This document shows positions 1 to 6,458 of a stretch of 6,529 nucleotides of DNA, piece by piece; the first letter of the stretch is position 1; every line of letters begins with the position of its first letter. The stretch is from Chitinophaga pinensis. GTDB lineage: Bacteria > Bacteroidota > Bacteroidia > Chitinophagales > Chitinophagaceae. The notes under the pieces are model-generated. The model made no database searches. It was not told the DNA's origin and saw only the letters and a list, made by a program, of their open reading frames with translations. The DNA is taken from assembly GCA_943331145.2 (NCBI GenBank), contig CALQKL020000126.1:1-6529 (forward strand), given 5' to 3'. The position numbers and the translations under genes were made by a program.

Positions 1-345
1 AAAAAATGTATCTGGCTTGTCGTTATAGAAAAGCACATCTTTTTCTTCATTGTATTCGCCATTTGGTGAAACACATTTTTCACGTGGCTTCCATCCAATG
101 GTTTCATTTCCATGAATACAAAGTTGTATGTCAATGTTTTTGTTGTGACATTCAAACTTAGATAAACTTGCTTCTGCTGATTTACCAGGACTATTGCTGA
201 TGATGGCTTTCAACCCTTCAGCAATGACTGATTTACCCACTTCAATTTGCATTAAATCATTTTCATTAATGTATTGAAATGCACGTTCCATCAAAGGATG
301 TACGCCGAAATATTTGTGTGCGTTTTTTATTGTATCTATTATCAT
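1..345 (-). CDS. YhcH/YjgK/YiaL-family sugar-metabolism protein (DUF386), 3' end cut by window
   Basis: Reading the minus strand from the ATG at 343-345 gives 115 codons open to the window edge, beginning MIIDTIKNAHKYFG. Family members are about 150 residues, so roughly 35 C-terminal residues are missing. Visible family marks are the MIIDT start, the HPLMERAF helix, the segment FECHNKNIDIQL (residues 64-75, with E65, H67, D72 and Q74, the E-x-H...D-I-Q core), HGNETIGW (78-85) and KDVLFY (102-107). The family is a cupin-like metal-binding fold that includes E. coli YhcH (reported as an N-acetylneuraminate anomerase), YiaL and EbgC. A cytoplasmic role in presenting the right anomer or open form of a sugar to a downstream enzyme is an inference here, supported by the neighbouring KDG kinase. 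The substrate is unknown. The start is firm because it matches the family N-terminus; the leader is A/C-rich with no Shine-Dalgarno. It is probably cotranscribed with the kinase, 103 bases upstream. Confidence 0.88.
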   Translation of the reverse strand, partial: MIIDTIKNAHKYFGVHPLMERAFQYINENDLMQIEVGKSVIAEGLKAIISNSPGKSAEASLSKFECHNKNIDIQLCIHGNETIGWKPREKCVSPNGEYNEEKDVLFYNDKPDTFF

Positions 346-448
346 GTTTGGTGTTTTTTGTTTGTTGTTTGGTGTTTGGGGTTTGGGGTTGGAATATTAA
401 GACAAACAGAATCCTGCATCTAATTATCCATAACCCTGCATCCTGTTC
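346..448 (-). other. Intergenic leader between kdgK and the YhcH-like gene, low-complexity and repeated
   Basis: This is the longest gap between the visible genes. Its kinase-proximal half carries an 8-base direct repeat, CCTGCATC on the plus strand, at 413-420 and 435-442 (22 bases apart). Its half next to the YhcH-like start (about 346-392) is a C/A-rich tract on the coding strand built from irregular CCAAA/CAAACA units; on the plus strand this is G/T-rich, with G runs at 371-372, 378-381, 385-388 and 391-392. There is no strong GC hairpin followed by a T run, and I see no TAnnTTTG-type promoter. A weak 5-base inverted match (405-409 with 443-447) is too short to call a terminator. It may be only a leader or spacer. 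Confidence 0.4.
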
Positions 449-1474
449 TTATCTCTGAACCCTTCCGCTTCCGTCTCCTTTTACTAAATCTTTTACCTCT
501 GCTAATGTTGCATGGTTTAAATCGCCTGGAATGGTATGTTTTATTGCACTTGCAGCAACACCAAATTCAGCAGCATCAGCCATTGGCATTCCTGTTACTA
601 AACCATAAATCAACCCACTTGCAAAACTATCTCCACTTCCTACGCGATCTACGATACGAACATTGTATTGTTTGGTATGATAAAATTCGTTTCCATCATA
701 CACCAATGCACTCCATCCATTATCACTTGCACTATGGCTTTCTCTTAAAGAAGATGCAATAAATTTAAATCCGAATTTTTCTTTCATTTGATGAAATACA
801 TCTTTGAAACCATCCAAATTTAATTCGCCTTTTGTAACGTCAGTATCTTTTGCTTTAAAGCCTAATGTAGTATCAGCGTCTTCTTCGTTACCAATACATA
901 CATCTACATATTGACACAACTTGCTCATTACCTCTCTAGCTTTTTCTTTACTCCATAATTTTTTTCTGTAGTTCAAATCGATACTAGTAGTAATGCCTTT
1001 TGCTTTTGCAGCTTTTAAAGCAGCTTCTGTTAATGCAGCAGCTTTATCACTTAATGCTGGTGTAATTCCTGTTGTATGAAACCAATCTGCGCCTTCAAAT
1101 ATTTTATCAAAATCAAATTCACTTGCATCCACATCTGCAATAGAAGCTCCTGCTCTATCATACACTACTTGAGATGCGCGCATTGAAGCTCCTGTTTCTA
1201 AAAAATAAATACCCAAACGATCTCCGCCTCTAGCAATATGTTGCGTGTCCACTCCATAACGACGCAAATGATTAATTGCTGATTGTCCGATTGGATTTGC
1301 GGGTACTTTAGTTACAAATGTTCCGTTTAATCCATAATTACACAATGCTGCTGCTACATTAGCTTCGCCACCACCATAAGTGATATCGAATGTATCTGCT
1401 TGTACAAATCTTTTGAAATCTGGAGTTGATAAACGGAGCATGATTTCTCCCATAGTAACTACTTTTTTTGACAT
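449..1474 (-). CDS. kdgK: PfkB-family sugar kinase, probable 2-keto-3-deoxygluconate (KDG) kinase
   Basis: This 341-residue cytoplasmic protein should phosphorylate KDG with ATP to give 2-keto-3-deoxy-6-phosphogluconate, the step that leads uronic acids into the Entner-Doudoroff aldolase reaction. The PfkB/ribokinase fold is shown by the N-terminal VTMGEIMLRL (6-15), the substrate-side glycine motif YGGGEANVAAAL (33-44), and the C-terminal anion-hole and catalytic motif DRVGSGDSFASG (276-287) with D282 as the likely base. KDG-kinase-like features are YDRAGAS (105-111), DLNYRKKLW (166-174), SLRESHSASDNGW (242-254) and the ending GSGRVQR. Length is normal for the family. The ATG at 1472-1474 directly precedes KKVVTMGE, where family members begin; its leader is AT-rich with no Shine-Dalgarno. 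It lies 46 bases after the beta-helix gene and 103 before the YhcH-like gene. A different ketose or hexonate kinase in the same family is possible but less likely given the whole motif set. Confidence 0.9.
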   Translation of the reverse strand: MSKKVVTMGEIMLRLSTPDFKRFVQADTFDITYGGGEANVAAALCNYGLNGTFVTKVPANPIGQSAINHLRRYGVDTQHIARGGDRLGIYFLETGASMRASQVVYDRAGASIADVDASEFDFDKIFEGADWFHTTGITPALSDKAAALTEAALKAAKAKGITTSIDLNYRKKLWSKEKAREVMSKLCQYVDVCIGNEEDADTTLGFKAKDTDVTKGELNLDGFKDVFHQMKEKFGFKFIASSLRESHSASDNGWSALVYDGNEFYHTKQYNVRIVDRVGSGDSFASGLIYGLVTGMPMADAAEFGVAASAIKHTIPGDLNHATLAEVKDLVKGDGSGRVQR

Positions 1475-1520
1475 AACTTTTTGTTTTTTTTCTTTTGTTT
1501 AATAAAATATTTTATGGTTT
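1475..1520 (-). other. Short AT-rich leader of kdgK with a 14-base perfect palindrome
   Basis: The gap between the beta-helix gene and kdgK is almost pure A/T with long T runs on the plus strand. It contains ATAAAATATTTTAT at 1502-1515, a perfect palindrome. There is no G/C clamp, so it is a poor terminator candidate, and in such AT-rich DNA a palindrome like this can arise by chance. On the coding strand the start codon is preceded by A-rich sequence, as is common for translation starts in Bacteroidota. Confidence 0.35.
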
Positions 1521-4500
1521 TTATTTTCTAATAATCAATGGCAATATTCTTGATGCGGATTCCACATTTATTTGAATGGAGTAATTTCCATTTAATATCC
1601 CATTCAAAGAAATTTTTTCACGAATTACACCTGCCTTTTTAAATTTATTTTTACAAAGCGTCTTTATTTTTTTGCCTTCCTCATTTAACAAACAAATAGA
1701 TACCATCGATGCGTTTTTCAAGGTGTATTCTAATGCAGATTCTAAATTCGTTTCTCCAGGGTACAAAACTGAAGTCCCTAAAGTATTTACATTGTTTTGA
1801 TTTCTACCAACGGAATTATTGTTTATTAAACATTCGCATCCATTATACGACTGCCCTAAGCTTGTAGTTTGAACAATAACCTGCATCCAATCTCCATAGC
1901 TTTTGAAATCAGCTGTTGCGCCAGATGCATATACTCTAGCCCTGATTTCGCCTGTGTTTGAAATATACATTAAAGGCGTAGTTGAAGTGTATGAAATAGT
2001 AGCATCCGTGGATGAAACATTTCGACTATCTATTTGAGCCCAACTTGATGTTAAAAAATTATAGAGGTACAAAATCTGTGTGTTTGACAATGAATTATTT
2101 CCATCATAATTTAATGTGAACTGACTAACAGATGAAGGTGGCTGAGAAATTTTTACAGTGCCATACCAATCGGTTTTTCGAACATTTTGATTGGTAGAAT
2201 TTACCACAAAATAACTTGAATTGTTTGTTGTTAGATTTCCAAATATTCCGGTTTGAATAGTGCCGGACAAAACGGTTGTTGAATTTGGTACATAAGTTAG
2301 CGAGTTAATTACATTAAGATTCTGACTAACACTAACGGCTGGACTATACGTGCTATTCCCATTTTGACTTGCTGTAATGACTGCAGTTCCTGCACTTACA
2401 ATATGCAAATTATTTCCTACAATGGTTGCCACTGCTGTATTTGAACTGGAATATGTAACGGCTAATCCTGAAGATGCTGTTGCGCCTGGAGAAAAATCCA
2501 CATCTCCTAAAACCTTGTTTGGTAAAGGGGGGAATGTTATTGTTTGAGAAAGCCCTGTAACCGTTAATGTTTGGGTTTGATTGGGTGCTGCATTATATAG
2601 CGCATTCCCAGATTGAGATGCCGTTATGGTTGAAGTACCCTGTCCAACAATATGGATATTATTATTAACGATTGTTGCTACTGCAGCGTTGGAACTTGTG
2701 TATGTTACGGCTAAGCCAGAATTAGAAGTAGCCCCTGGACTAAAATCTGCAATGCCATTAGTTTTTGTTGGAATATTTGGAAAGGTAATTGTTTGACTAG
2801 ACTTACTTACTGTCAATGATTTCACCACACTGGTTGCCGCATTATACAAAGTATTTCCAGATTGAGATGCTGTAATATTTGAAGAGCCAACACCAACGAT
2901 ATGAATTTTACTGCTGACGATGGTTGCAACGGAAGTATTGCTGCTGCTGTAAGAAACACTCAATCCAGAGGAAGCAGTTGCACCGGGTGAAAAATCATTA
3001 GCTCCATAGTTTTTTGATGGGAGAGCAGAAAAAGCTATAGTTTGATTGGCTTTACTGACGGTAAGTGTTTGACTTACACTTGTTGCTGCAGCATAATAAT
3101 TATCACCTGCCTGAGCAGCTGTAATTGTGGAAACACCAACACCTACAATATGAATTAATCCATTTACAATTGTAGCCACGCTTGTGTTAGAGCTGGTAAG
3201 CGTAACCGCTAGTCCTGAACTCGCGGTGGCATTGGAAACGAAATCACTATCATTATATCGTTTGGTTGAAAATGCAGGAAATGAAATGGTTTGCGTTTGT
3301 CTTAACGGTTCCAATCTTTCAGTCAATTGTTTCATAAACAAACTTGGGATAGCGGCAATATGCGTACCGCTTGATTCTACAATGCCCAATGGCTCTGTGG
3401 TCATATCGCCTACATTGGTAATTTGGTTAAACACACAACCAATTGCCCAGTTTCTGTTATCGCCTTGTGGATCTTGAATAACCATTCTATCTCCTTCGCA
3501 ATTCCAAAACATAATTTGTGCACCAGCCCAACCATGACCAGTACCCGAACTGGTACGATTTTGAACATCAATTCTTCCATTTATGGCAAAAATATTATCG
3601 TATAAAATTCCTGTCGACCAACGATGATGGGGGCCAATATCGTTGTATTGATTTGTAGCCGTACAATTATAAAAAACCACAGGACCATTGGACCTGCTGC
3701 CATTTACATAATCATGTCGACCATTGCGTGTAAAACAATTTTGTACCAAACTTCTTTGACCATCAACATTAAATGAGTAGCGTCTTCCGCCATCAATGAT
3801 TGACTTAGGATCGAAGTTTCTGCAATTTTGAACCGTAATCCATGCAGCACCATCCAACACATGCACTGCAGAATAAGCAAAGTAATATACATCTAAATCT
3901 TTCGCCCAACCATTGATGATGTTATAAAAAGTAACCGCTTCCCAACCATGGTTTTCATCTGTTTCAGAAGCATAGGTTGAAGAAATGCACATATTTTCAA
4001 TTCCGCATTTTTCTATTCTATTTGATGCATATCGAAACAATTCCCCAGTTGCATAAGTGGTATCAATATGATCAACAATCGGCGCATCTAGGGTAATCAC
4101 ATTTCCACTAACCGCAGAAACTTTTCTTTCTACGTAAACATCGTAAGCGGCATAAGTCCAGCCCCATTGAGCCATCGTTAATAAATCTATCCATGATTGT
4201 TTTGGAATTCTATGTAACATTACTTTATCGCCTGTTACAAATGTATGTCCTGAGGCTACTGTAACTTGATTGGTTCCAAATGGAACATAGGCATCAGTAA
4301 TCACCTTCCTTGAAGTGTAACTTAAATCAGTACCAGAATTACCCGAAAAATAAAATAAACTTATAGGAGCAGTTCTGGTGCAAACGAAATGGGTTCCTGT
4401 TGTACTATCTTTCCCCTCTCCTCTTAATACAATTCCACTTGCATTAATTTTGATTGTGTCGCTAATCAAATATTTGCCTGCTTTAAAAAGGATTGTACCT

Positions 4501-4802
4501 CTAAACCCATTAGCATCTAAAGGCAATGTGGCTAATTGATTAATCGCATTCTGAACATTAGATAAGTTGTCGCCAATAACTGGATTTACCGTAAGTACAA
4601 CACCAACTGTAGGAATCGGCGACTCACTATTTAAATAACCGACGCCACTAAAATCAGGCACTTTGTTTCCTTTACTATCCGCAGTGTAAACAAGTTTTCC
4701 ATTTGAACCAACAGAAACCAATGTTGATGTCTGTGCGTCAGAAAATTGAAACACGAACAACATCAATAAAATTGATAAAGTTGATTTAATAGGAAAGCGC
4801 AT
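1521..4802 (-). CDS. Secreted multidomain beta-helix protein with Ig-like repeats and T9SS tail, putative polysaccharide-active protein
   Basis: This 1093-residue protein is predicted to leave the cell through Sec and then T9SS. Residues 1-23 are a signal peptide (hydrophobic ILLMLFVFQF, cleavage likely at SDA|Q). Residues about 48-500 form a domain with right-handed beta-helix character: a pectate-lyase-like entry (VPDFSGVGY, 48-56; NVQNAINQL, 82-90; GTILFKAGKYLIS, 102-114; GIVLRGEGK, 123-131), then many short strands with repeated N-C, G and V/I steps. A His/Trp/Arg-rich stretch at 389-455 could hold an active site. Residues 504-835 are four Ig-like repeats, 836-980 a beta-sandwich-like module, 981-1005 a linker, and 1006-1093 the T9SS sorting domain. 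It could be a polysaccharide lyase, a glycoside hydrolase or a non-catalytic binding protein; I cannot choose. It starts 21 bases after the sulfatase stop and is followed 46 bases later by kdgK, which favours a role in uronate-glycan use. The ATG at 4800-4802 is fixed by the signal peptide. Confidence 0.85.
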   Translation of the reverse strand: MRFPIKSTLSILLMLFVFQFSDAQTSTLVSVGSNGKLVYTADSKGNKVPDFSGVGYLNSESPIPTVGVVLTVNPVIGDNLSNVQNAINQLATLPLDANGFRGTILFKAGKYLISDTIKINASGIVLRGEGKDSTTGTHFVCTRTAPISLFYFSGNSGTDLSYTSRKVITDAYVPFGTNQVTVASGHTFVTGDKVMLHRIPKQSWIDLLTMAQWGWTYAAYDVYVERKVSAVSGNVITLDAPIVDHIDTTYATGELFRYASNRIEKCGIENMCISSTYASETDENHGWEAVTFYNIINGWAKDLDVYYFAYSAVHVLDGAAWITVQNCRNFDPKSIIDGGRRYSFNVDGQRSLVQNCFTRNGRHDYVNGSRSNGPVVFYNCTATNQYNDIGPHHRWSTGILYDNIFAINGRIDVQNRTSSGTGHGWAGAQIMFWNCEGDRMVIQDPQGDNRNWAIGCVFNQITNVGDMTTEPLGIVESSGTHIAAIPSLFMKQLTERLEPLRQTQTISFPAFSTKRYNDSDFVSNATASSGLAVTLTSSNTSVATIVNGLIHIVGVGVSTITAAQAGDNYYAAATSVSQTLTVSKANQTIAFSALPSKNYGANDFSPGATASSGLSVSYSSSNTSVATIVSSKIHIVGVGSSNITASQSGNTLYNAATSVVKSLTVSKSSQTITFPNIPTKTNGIADFSPGATSNSGLAVTYTSSNAAVATIVNNNIHIVGQGTSTITASQSGNALYNAAPNQTQTLTVTGLSQTITFPPLPNKVLGDVDFSPGATASSGLAVTYSSSNTAVATIVGNNLHIVSAGTAVITASQNGNSTYSPAVSVSQNLNVINSLTYVPNSTTVLSGTIQTGIFGNLTTNNSSYFVVNSTNQNVRKTDWYGTVKISQPPSSVSQFTLNYDGNNSLSNTQILYLYNFLTSSWAQIDSRNVSSTDATISYTSTTPLMYISNTGEIRARVYASGATADFKSYGDWMQVIVQTTSLGQSYNGCECLINNNSVGRNQNNVNTLGTSVLYPGETNLESALEYTLKNASMVSICLLNEEGKKIKTLCKNKFKKAGVIREKISLNGILNGNYSIQINVESASRILPLIIRK
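1524..1787 (-). other. T9SS type A-like C-terminal sorting domain
   Basis: This covers residues about 1006-1093. It follows the usual order of the Por secretion tail: a YP start, EYTL (1025-1028), V-S-I-C-L-L-N-E-E-G-K-K-I-K-T-L (1034-1049), KKAGVIREKISLNGILNGNYSI (in pieces from 1055), and a basic end PLIIRK. The usual YPNP opening is replaced by YPGETNLES. The domain is expected to direct export across the outer membrane and is removed or attached to the surface by the sorting enzymes. Confidence 0.78.
1863..2297 (-). other. C-terminal beta-sandwich-like module
   Basis: This covers residues about 836-980, between the Ig-like repeats and the sorting domain. The pattern is a start LTYVPNSTTVLSGT, a central TDWYGTVKIS (877-886), YDGNNSLSNTQILYLYNF (899-916), SWAQIDSRNVSSTD (920-933) and an ending GEIRARVYASG...DWMQVIV (951-977). 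Similar modules with a TDWYG, W-x-x-L/I-D-S-R and GE-x-R-x-R-V order occur near the ends of other secreted bacterial proteins. Function is not known to me; a carbohydrate-binding or attachment role is a guess from its position. Confidence 0.5.
2298..3293 (-). repeat. Four tandem 83-residue Ig-like repeats
   Basis: The repeats start at residues 504, 587, 670 and 753, each at a QTI-[ST/A]-F motif, so the period is exactly 83 residues (249 bases) with no indels that change it. Each unit reads roughly QTI-F-P-K...DF...ATASSGL-V-SSN-VATIV-IHIVG-G-ITASQ-G-Y-A-LTV. This is a bacterial Ig-like (Big/MBG-type) beta-sandwich repeat common in secreted Bacteroidota proteins. It probably acts as a stalk or spacer between the N-terminal domain and the cell-surface end, though glycan binding is possible. 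DNA differs between units more than protein does, so this is not a very recent duplication. Confidence 0.88.
3303..4661 (-). other. Putative right-handed beta-helix (pectate-lyase-like) domain
   Basis: This covers residues about 48-500 of the 1093-residue protein. The opening resembles pectate-lyase-superfamily proteins, in which a helix (NVQNAINQL) is followed by a G-T-I-L-F-K-A-G-K-Y strand and a V-L-R-G-E-G turn. Later strands contain regularly placed N, G and small hydrophobics (ITVQNCRNF, SLVQNCFTRN, VVFYNCTATN, IMFWNCEGD), each with an N-C pair, which looks like stacked coils with an internal Asn/Cys ladder. The segment GPHHRWSTG (390-398), R416 and HGWAG (423-427) concentrates residues often used in catalysis. 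The fold is inferred from residue pattern alone, and the family and reaction are unassigned. Confidence 0.6.
4734..4802 (-). other. Signal peptide of the beta-helix protein
   Basis: Residues 1-23 have a short basic n-region (MRFPIK), a hydrophobic core and an SDA|QT cleavage context. Gln right after the cut is common in Bacteroidota Sec signal peptides. There is no lipobox Cys, so it is not a lipoprotein. This agrees with the T9SS tail at the other end of the protein, since T9SS cargo first crosses the inner membrane by Sec. Confidence 0.8.
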
Positions 4803-4823
4803 GATATTTTAAGAGAAAAAAAA

Positions 4824-6419
4824 TTATTTTTTTTGTTGTGATTTGAAATATTCCAACATTTTTTCGTGTACTTCTTTTACTGCTTTTTTGTACGATGCGT
4901 CATCAACCAGATTTACTTTCTCTAATGGGTCTTTTTGATAATCGTAAAACTCTTTAGCGTAAACTCTATCATCTGAATAAACATCTGTCGTACTTCTAAA
5001 ATTATTATTCATCCAAATGGTATAACGATATCGGTCTGTTCTGATACTATATCCCATTAGCTTTCTATTCTTATAACCCAATTTGGTCATTTCTTCTTTT
5101 GAAAGATTTCTTGGATATTGACTCATTGCGTATTCATTTACAACGGCCGTTTTGTTTTGCATGATTGGCTTTAAACTTTTGCCTTGTAAAAAATTTGGAA
5201 GTTCGATATTTGACAAATCACAAAGGGTTGGAAAAACATCAACATGTTCAGCTAAAGATTTTGAAGTCCCTGCTTTCATTCCGGGTGCTGCAAAAATCAA
5301 TGGTGCACGGGTTGCTTGTTCAAAATTGGTATGCTTGCCCCACATGTCATGATCGCCTAAATGCCAACCATGATCACCCCACAAAACAATAACGGTATTG
5401 TTTAACTCTCCTAAAGAATCGAGTGTATTTAATAATATTCCAACTTGAGCATCCACATAAGAAATGGCTGCATAGTATGCATGTACTAATTCTTTTTGTT
5501 TTTCAATTTTCAAACCAGCTCTTAATGATTCTTTAGTTGAAGATGTAAATGCAGGAATATCGGTATAGTTGCGCAATTCTCCTGATGATTCATATGCTAG
5601 AAATACTTCGTTTTTTGCATGCTCTTGAAACTCAGCAATGGGCATGTCTTCTCTTTTGTATAAATCCCAATATTTTTTTGGAGATACAAAAGGTAAATGT
5701 GGTTTATGAAACCCTACTGCAAAGAAAAAAGGCTTCTTTTCTTTTGATAATGTAATGATGGATTTCTTTGCAATCAAGGCTGTAACGCCATCTTCATAAG
5801 CGTTATCAGGTAAATCCAAACATTCTGAAGATGGTTTTGTTGCACCTGTGGTACTTTCACCATCACTCTCTTTTTTATCATCTTTAACTTCGGCTAAAAT
5901 AGCGGCTTTGGTTGCAGGGTCTTGATAATGTTTTTTTGCTGGCTCGCCCAAACCATTTGCATAGTCAGCAGCGGTTGGCTTGATAAATGGAATGCTCCAT
6001 GATGGCTCATCAAACTTTTTATCTGTACAAGAAGGATGATAAATTTTTCCAACACCAGAAGTCGTATATCCTTGACTAATGAAATATTGTGGCAAGGTTA
6101 TTACATTTGGATTCATGTCGCGCATTTTGGTTTTTAAATCCCAAACCTTTGTTGAATCAGGACGTAAGCCTGTCATCAAACTTGCACGCGTTGGGCCACA
6201 AACCGCTTGCTGACAATAGTTTGCAAGAAACACGGTGCCCATTTTTGCCAATCGATCAATATTAGGGGTTTTCACAATGGTGTTTCCATAACATCCCAAT
6301 TCGGGTTTCAAATCATCTATAGCAATAAATAACACATTAGGCTTAGATTTTTTTTGTGCAGAAGCATCAGAAAAAACAGATACAAATACAGATAGAATTA
6401 ATAAAATACGATTGGTCAT
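4824..6419 (-). CDS. Secreted sulfatase, iduronate-2-sulfatase-like (formylglycine type, probably S1_7)
   Basis: This 531-residue alkaline-phosphatase-superfamily sulfatase hydrolyses sulfate esters, most likely on a sugar of a polysaccharide. Residues 1-21 are a signal peptide (cut at ASA|Q), with no lipobox, so it acts in the periplasm or outside. NVLFIAIDDLKPELGCYG (28-45) gives metal ligands D35 and D36. CGPTRASLMTG (74-84) is the C-x-P-T-R motif whose C74 becomes formylglycine, with R78. GKIYHP (124-129), GFHKPHLPF (236-244), WGDHGWHLGDH (347-357, D349/H350) and WGKHTNFEQAT (360-370) supply the remaining active-site residues. The order and wording closely parallel human iduronate-2-sulfatase. 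The set is complete, so it should be active if a maturase is present; none is in view. Residues about 155-205 are a hydrophilic D/K/E/S-rich insertion where substrate-lid variation is expected. The ATG at 6417-6419 is fixed by the signal peptide. It is 21 bases upstream of the beta-helix gene. Exact sulfated sugar is unknown. Confidence 0.93.
   Translation of the reverse strand: MTNRILLILSVFVSVFSDASAQKKSKPNVLFIAIDDLKPELGCYGNTIVKTPNIDRLAKMGTVFLANYCQQAVCGPTRASLMTGLRPDSTKVWDLKTKMRDMNPNVITLPQYFISQGYTTSGVGKIYHPSCTDKKFDEPSWSIPFIKPTAADYANGLGEPAKKHYQDPATKAAILAEVKDDKKESDGESTTGATKPSSECLDLPDNAYEDGVTALIAKKSIITLSKEKKPFFFAVGFHKPHLPFVSPKKYWDLYKREDMPIAEFQEHAKNEVFLAYESSGELRNYTDIPAFTSSTKESLRAGLKIEKQKELVHAYYAAISYVDAQVGILLNTLDSLGELNNTVIVLWGDHGWHLGDHDMWGKHTNFEQATRAPLIFAAPGMKAGTSKSLAEHVDVFPTLCDLSNIELPNFLQGKSLKPIMQNKTAVVNEYAMSQYPRNLSKEEMTKLGYKNRKLMGYSIRTDRYRYTIWMNNNFRSTTDVYSDDRVYAKEFYDYQKDPLEKVNLVDDASYKKAVKEVHEKMLEYFKSQQKK
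6168..6200 (-). other. Sulfatase formylglycine signature (C74-x-P-T-R)
   Basis: Codons for residues 74-84 encode CGPTRASLMTG. The Cys codon is TGT (plus-strand ACA at 6198-6200). The Cys form, not the Ser form, is the residue oxidised to formylglycine; in bacteria this is done by an anaerobic radical-SAM maturase or an FGE-type oxygenase encoded elsewhere. Confidence 0.93.
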
Positions 6420-6446
6420 TTTTACTTTTTAATTTTTACTTTTTAA
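6419..6446 (-). repeat. Perfect 14-base tandem duplication in the sulfatase leader
   Basis: On the plus strand TTTTTACTTTTTAA occurs at 6419-6432 and again at 6433-6446, followed by a partial copy (TTTTAA, 6447-6452). The first base belongs to the ATG of the sulfatase gene. On the coding strand this is an A-rich leader (AAAAAGTAAAAA). A-rich leaders promote translation starts in Bacteroidota; copy-number change by slippage could alter spacing, but that is speculation. Confidence 0.7.
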
Positions 6447-6458
6447 TTTTAATTTTTT

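Noticed and set aside
505..762. Plus-strand open frame of 85 codons inside kdgK
   Set aside because: It is antisense to conserved kinase motifs, has a Leu/His/Gln-biased composition typical of a shadow frame, and has no leader of its own.
1502..1515. ATAAAATATTTTAT palindrome as an operator or terminator
   Set aside because: It has no G/C pairs and sits in very AT-rich DNA, so chance is enough to explain it; kept only as a note on the leader.
2298..3293. DNA repeats as a CRISPR array or mobile element
   Set aside because: The 249-base periodicity is fully explained by in-frame Ig-like protein repeats; there are no short identical repeats with spacers and no transposase.
3184..3605. Two overlapping plus-strand open frames inside the beta-helix gene
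   Set aside because: They are antisense to the repeat and beta-helix coding sequence, with no domain, no leader and no conserved features.
3704..3892. 62-codon same-strand frame inside the beta-helix gene
   Set aside because: It lies in another frame of a clearly coding stretch and is Met-rich by chance; no evidence of a frameshift or nested gene.
4803..4823. Possible terminator or promoter between the sulfatase and beta-helix genes
   Set aside because: The 21-base gap holds a T run but no hairpin and no recognisable -7/-33 pair; simple operon spacing explains it better.
5152..5755. Three plus-strand open frames inside the sulfatase gene
   Set aside because: All are antisense to conserved sulfatase motifs and show no signal peptide or domain.
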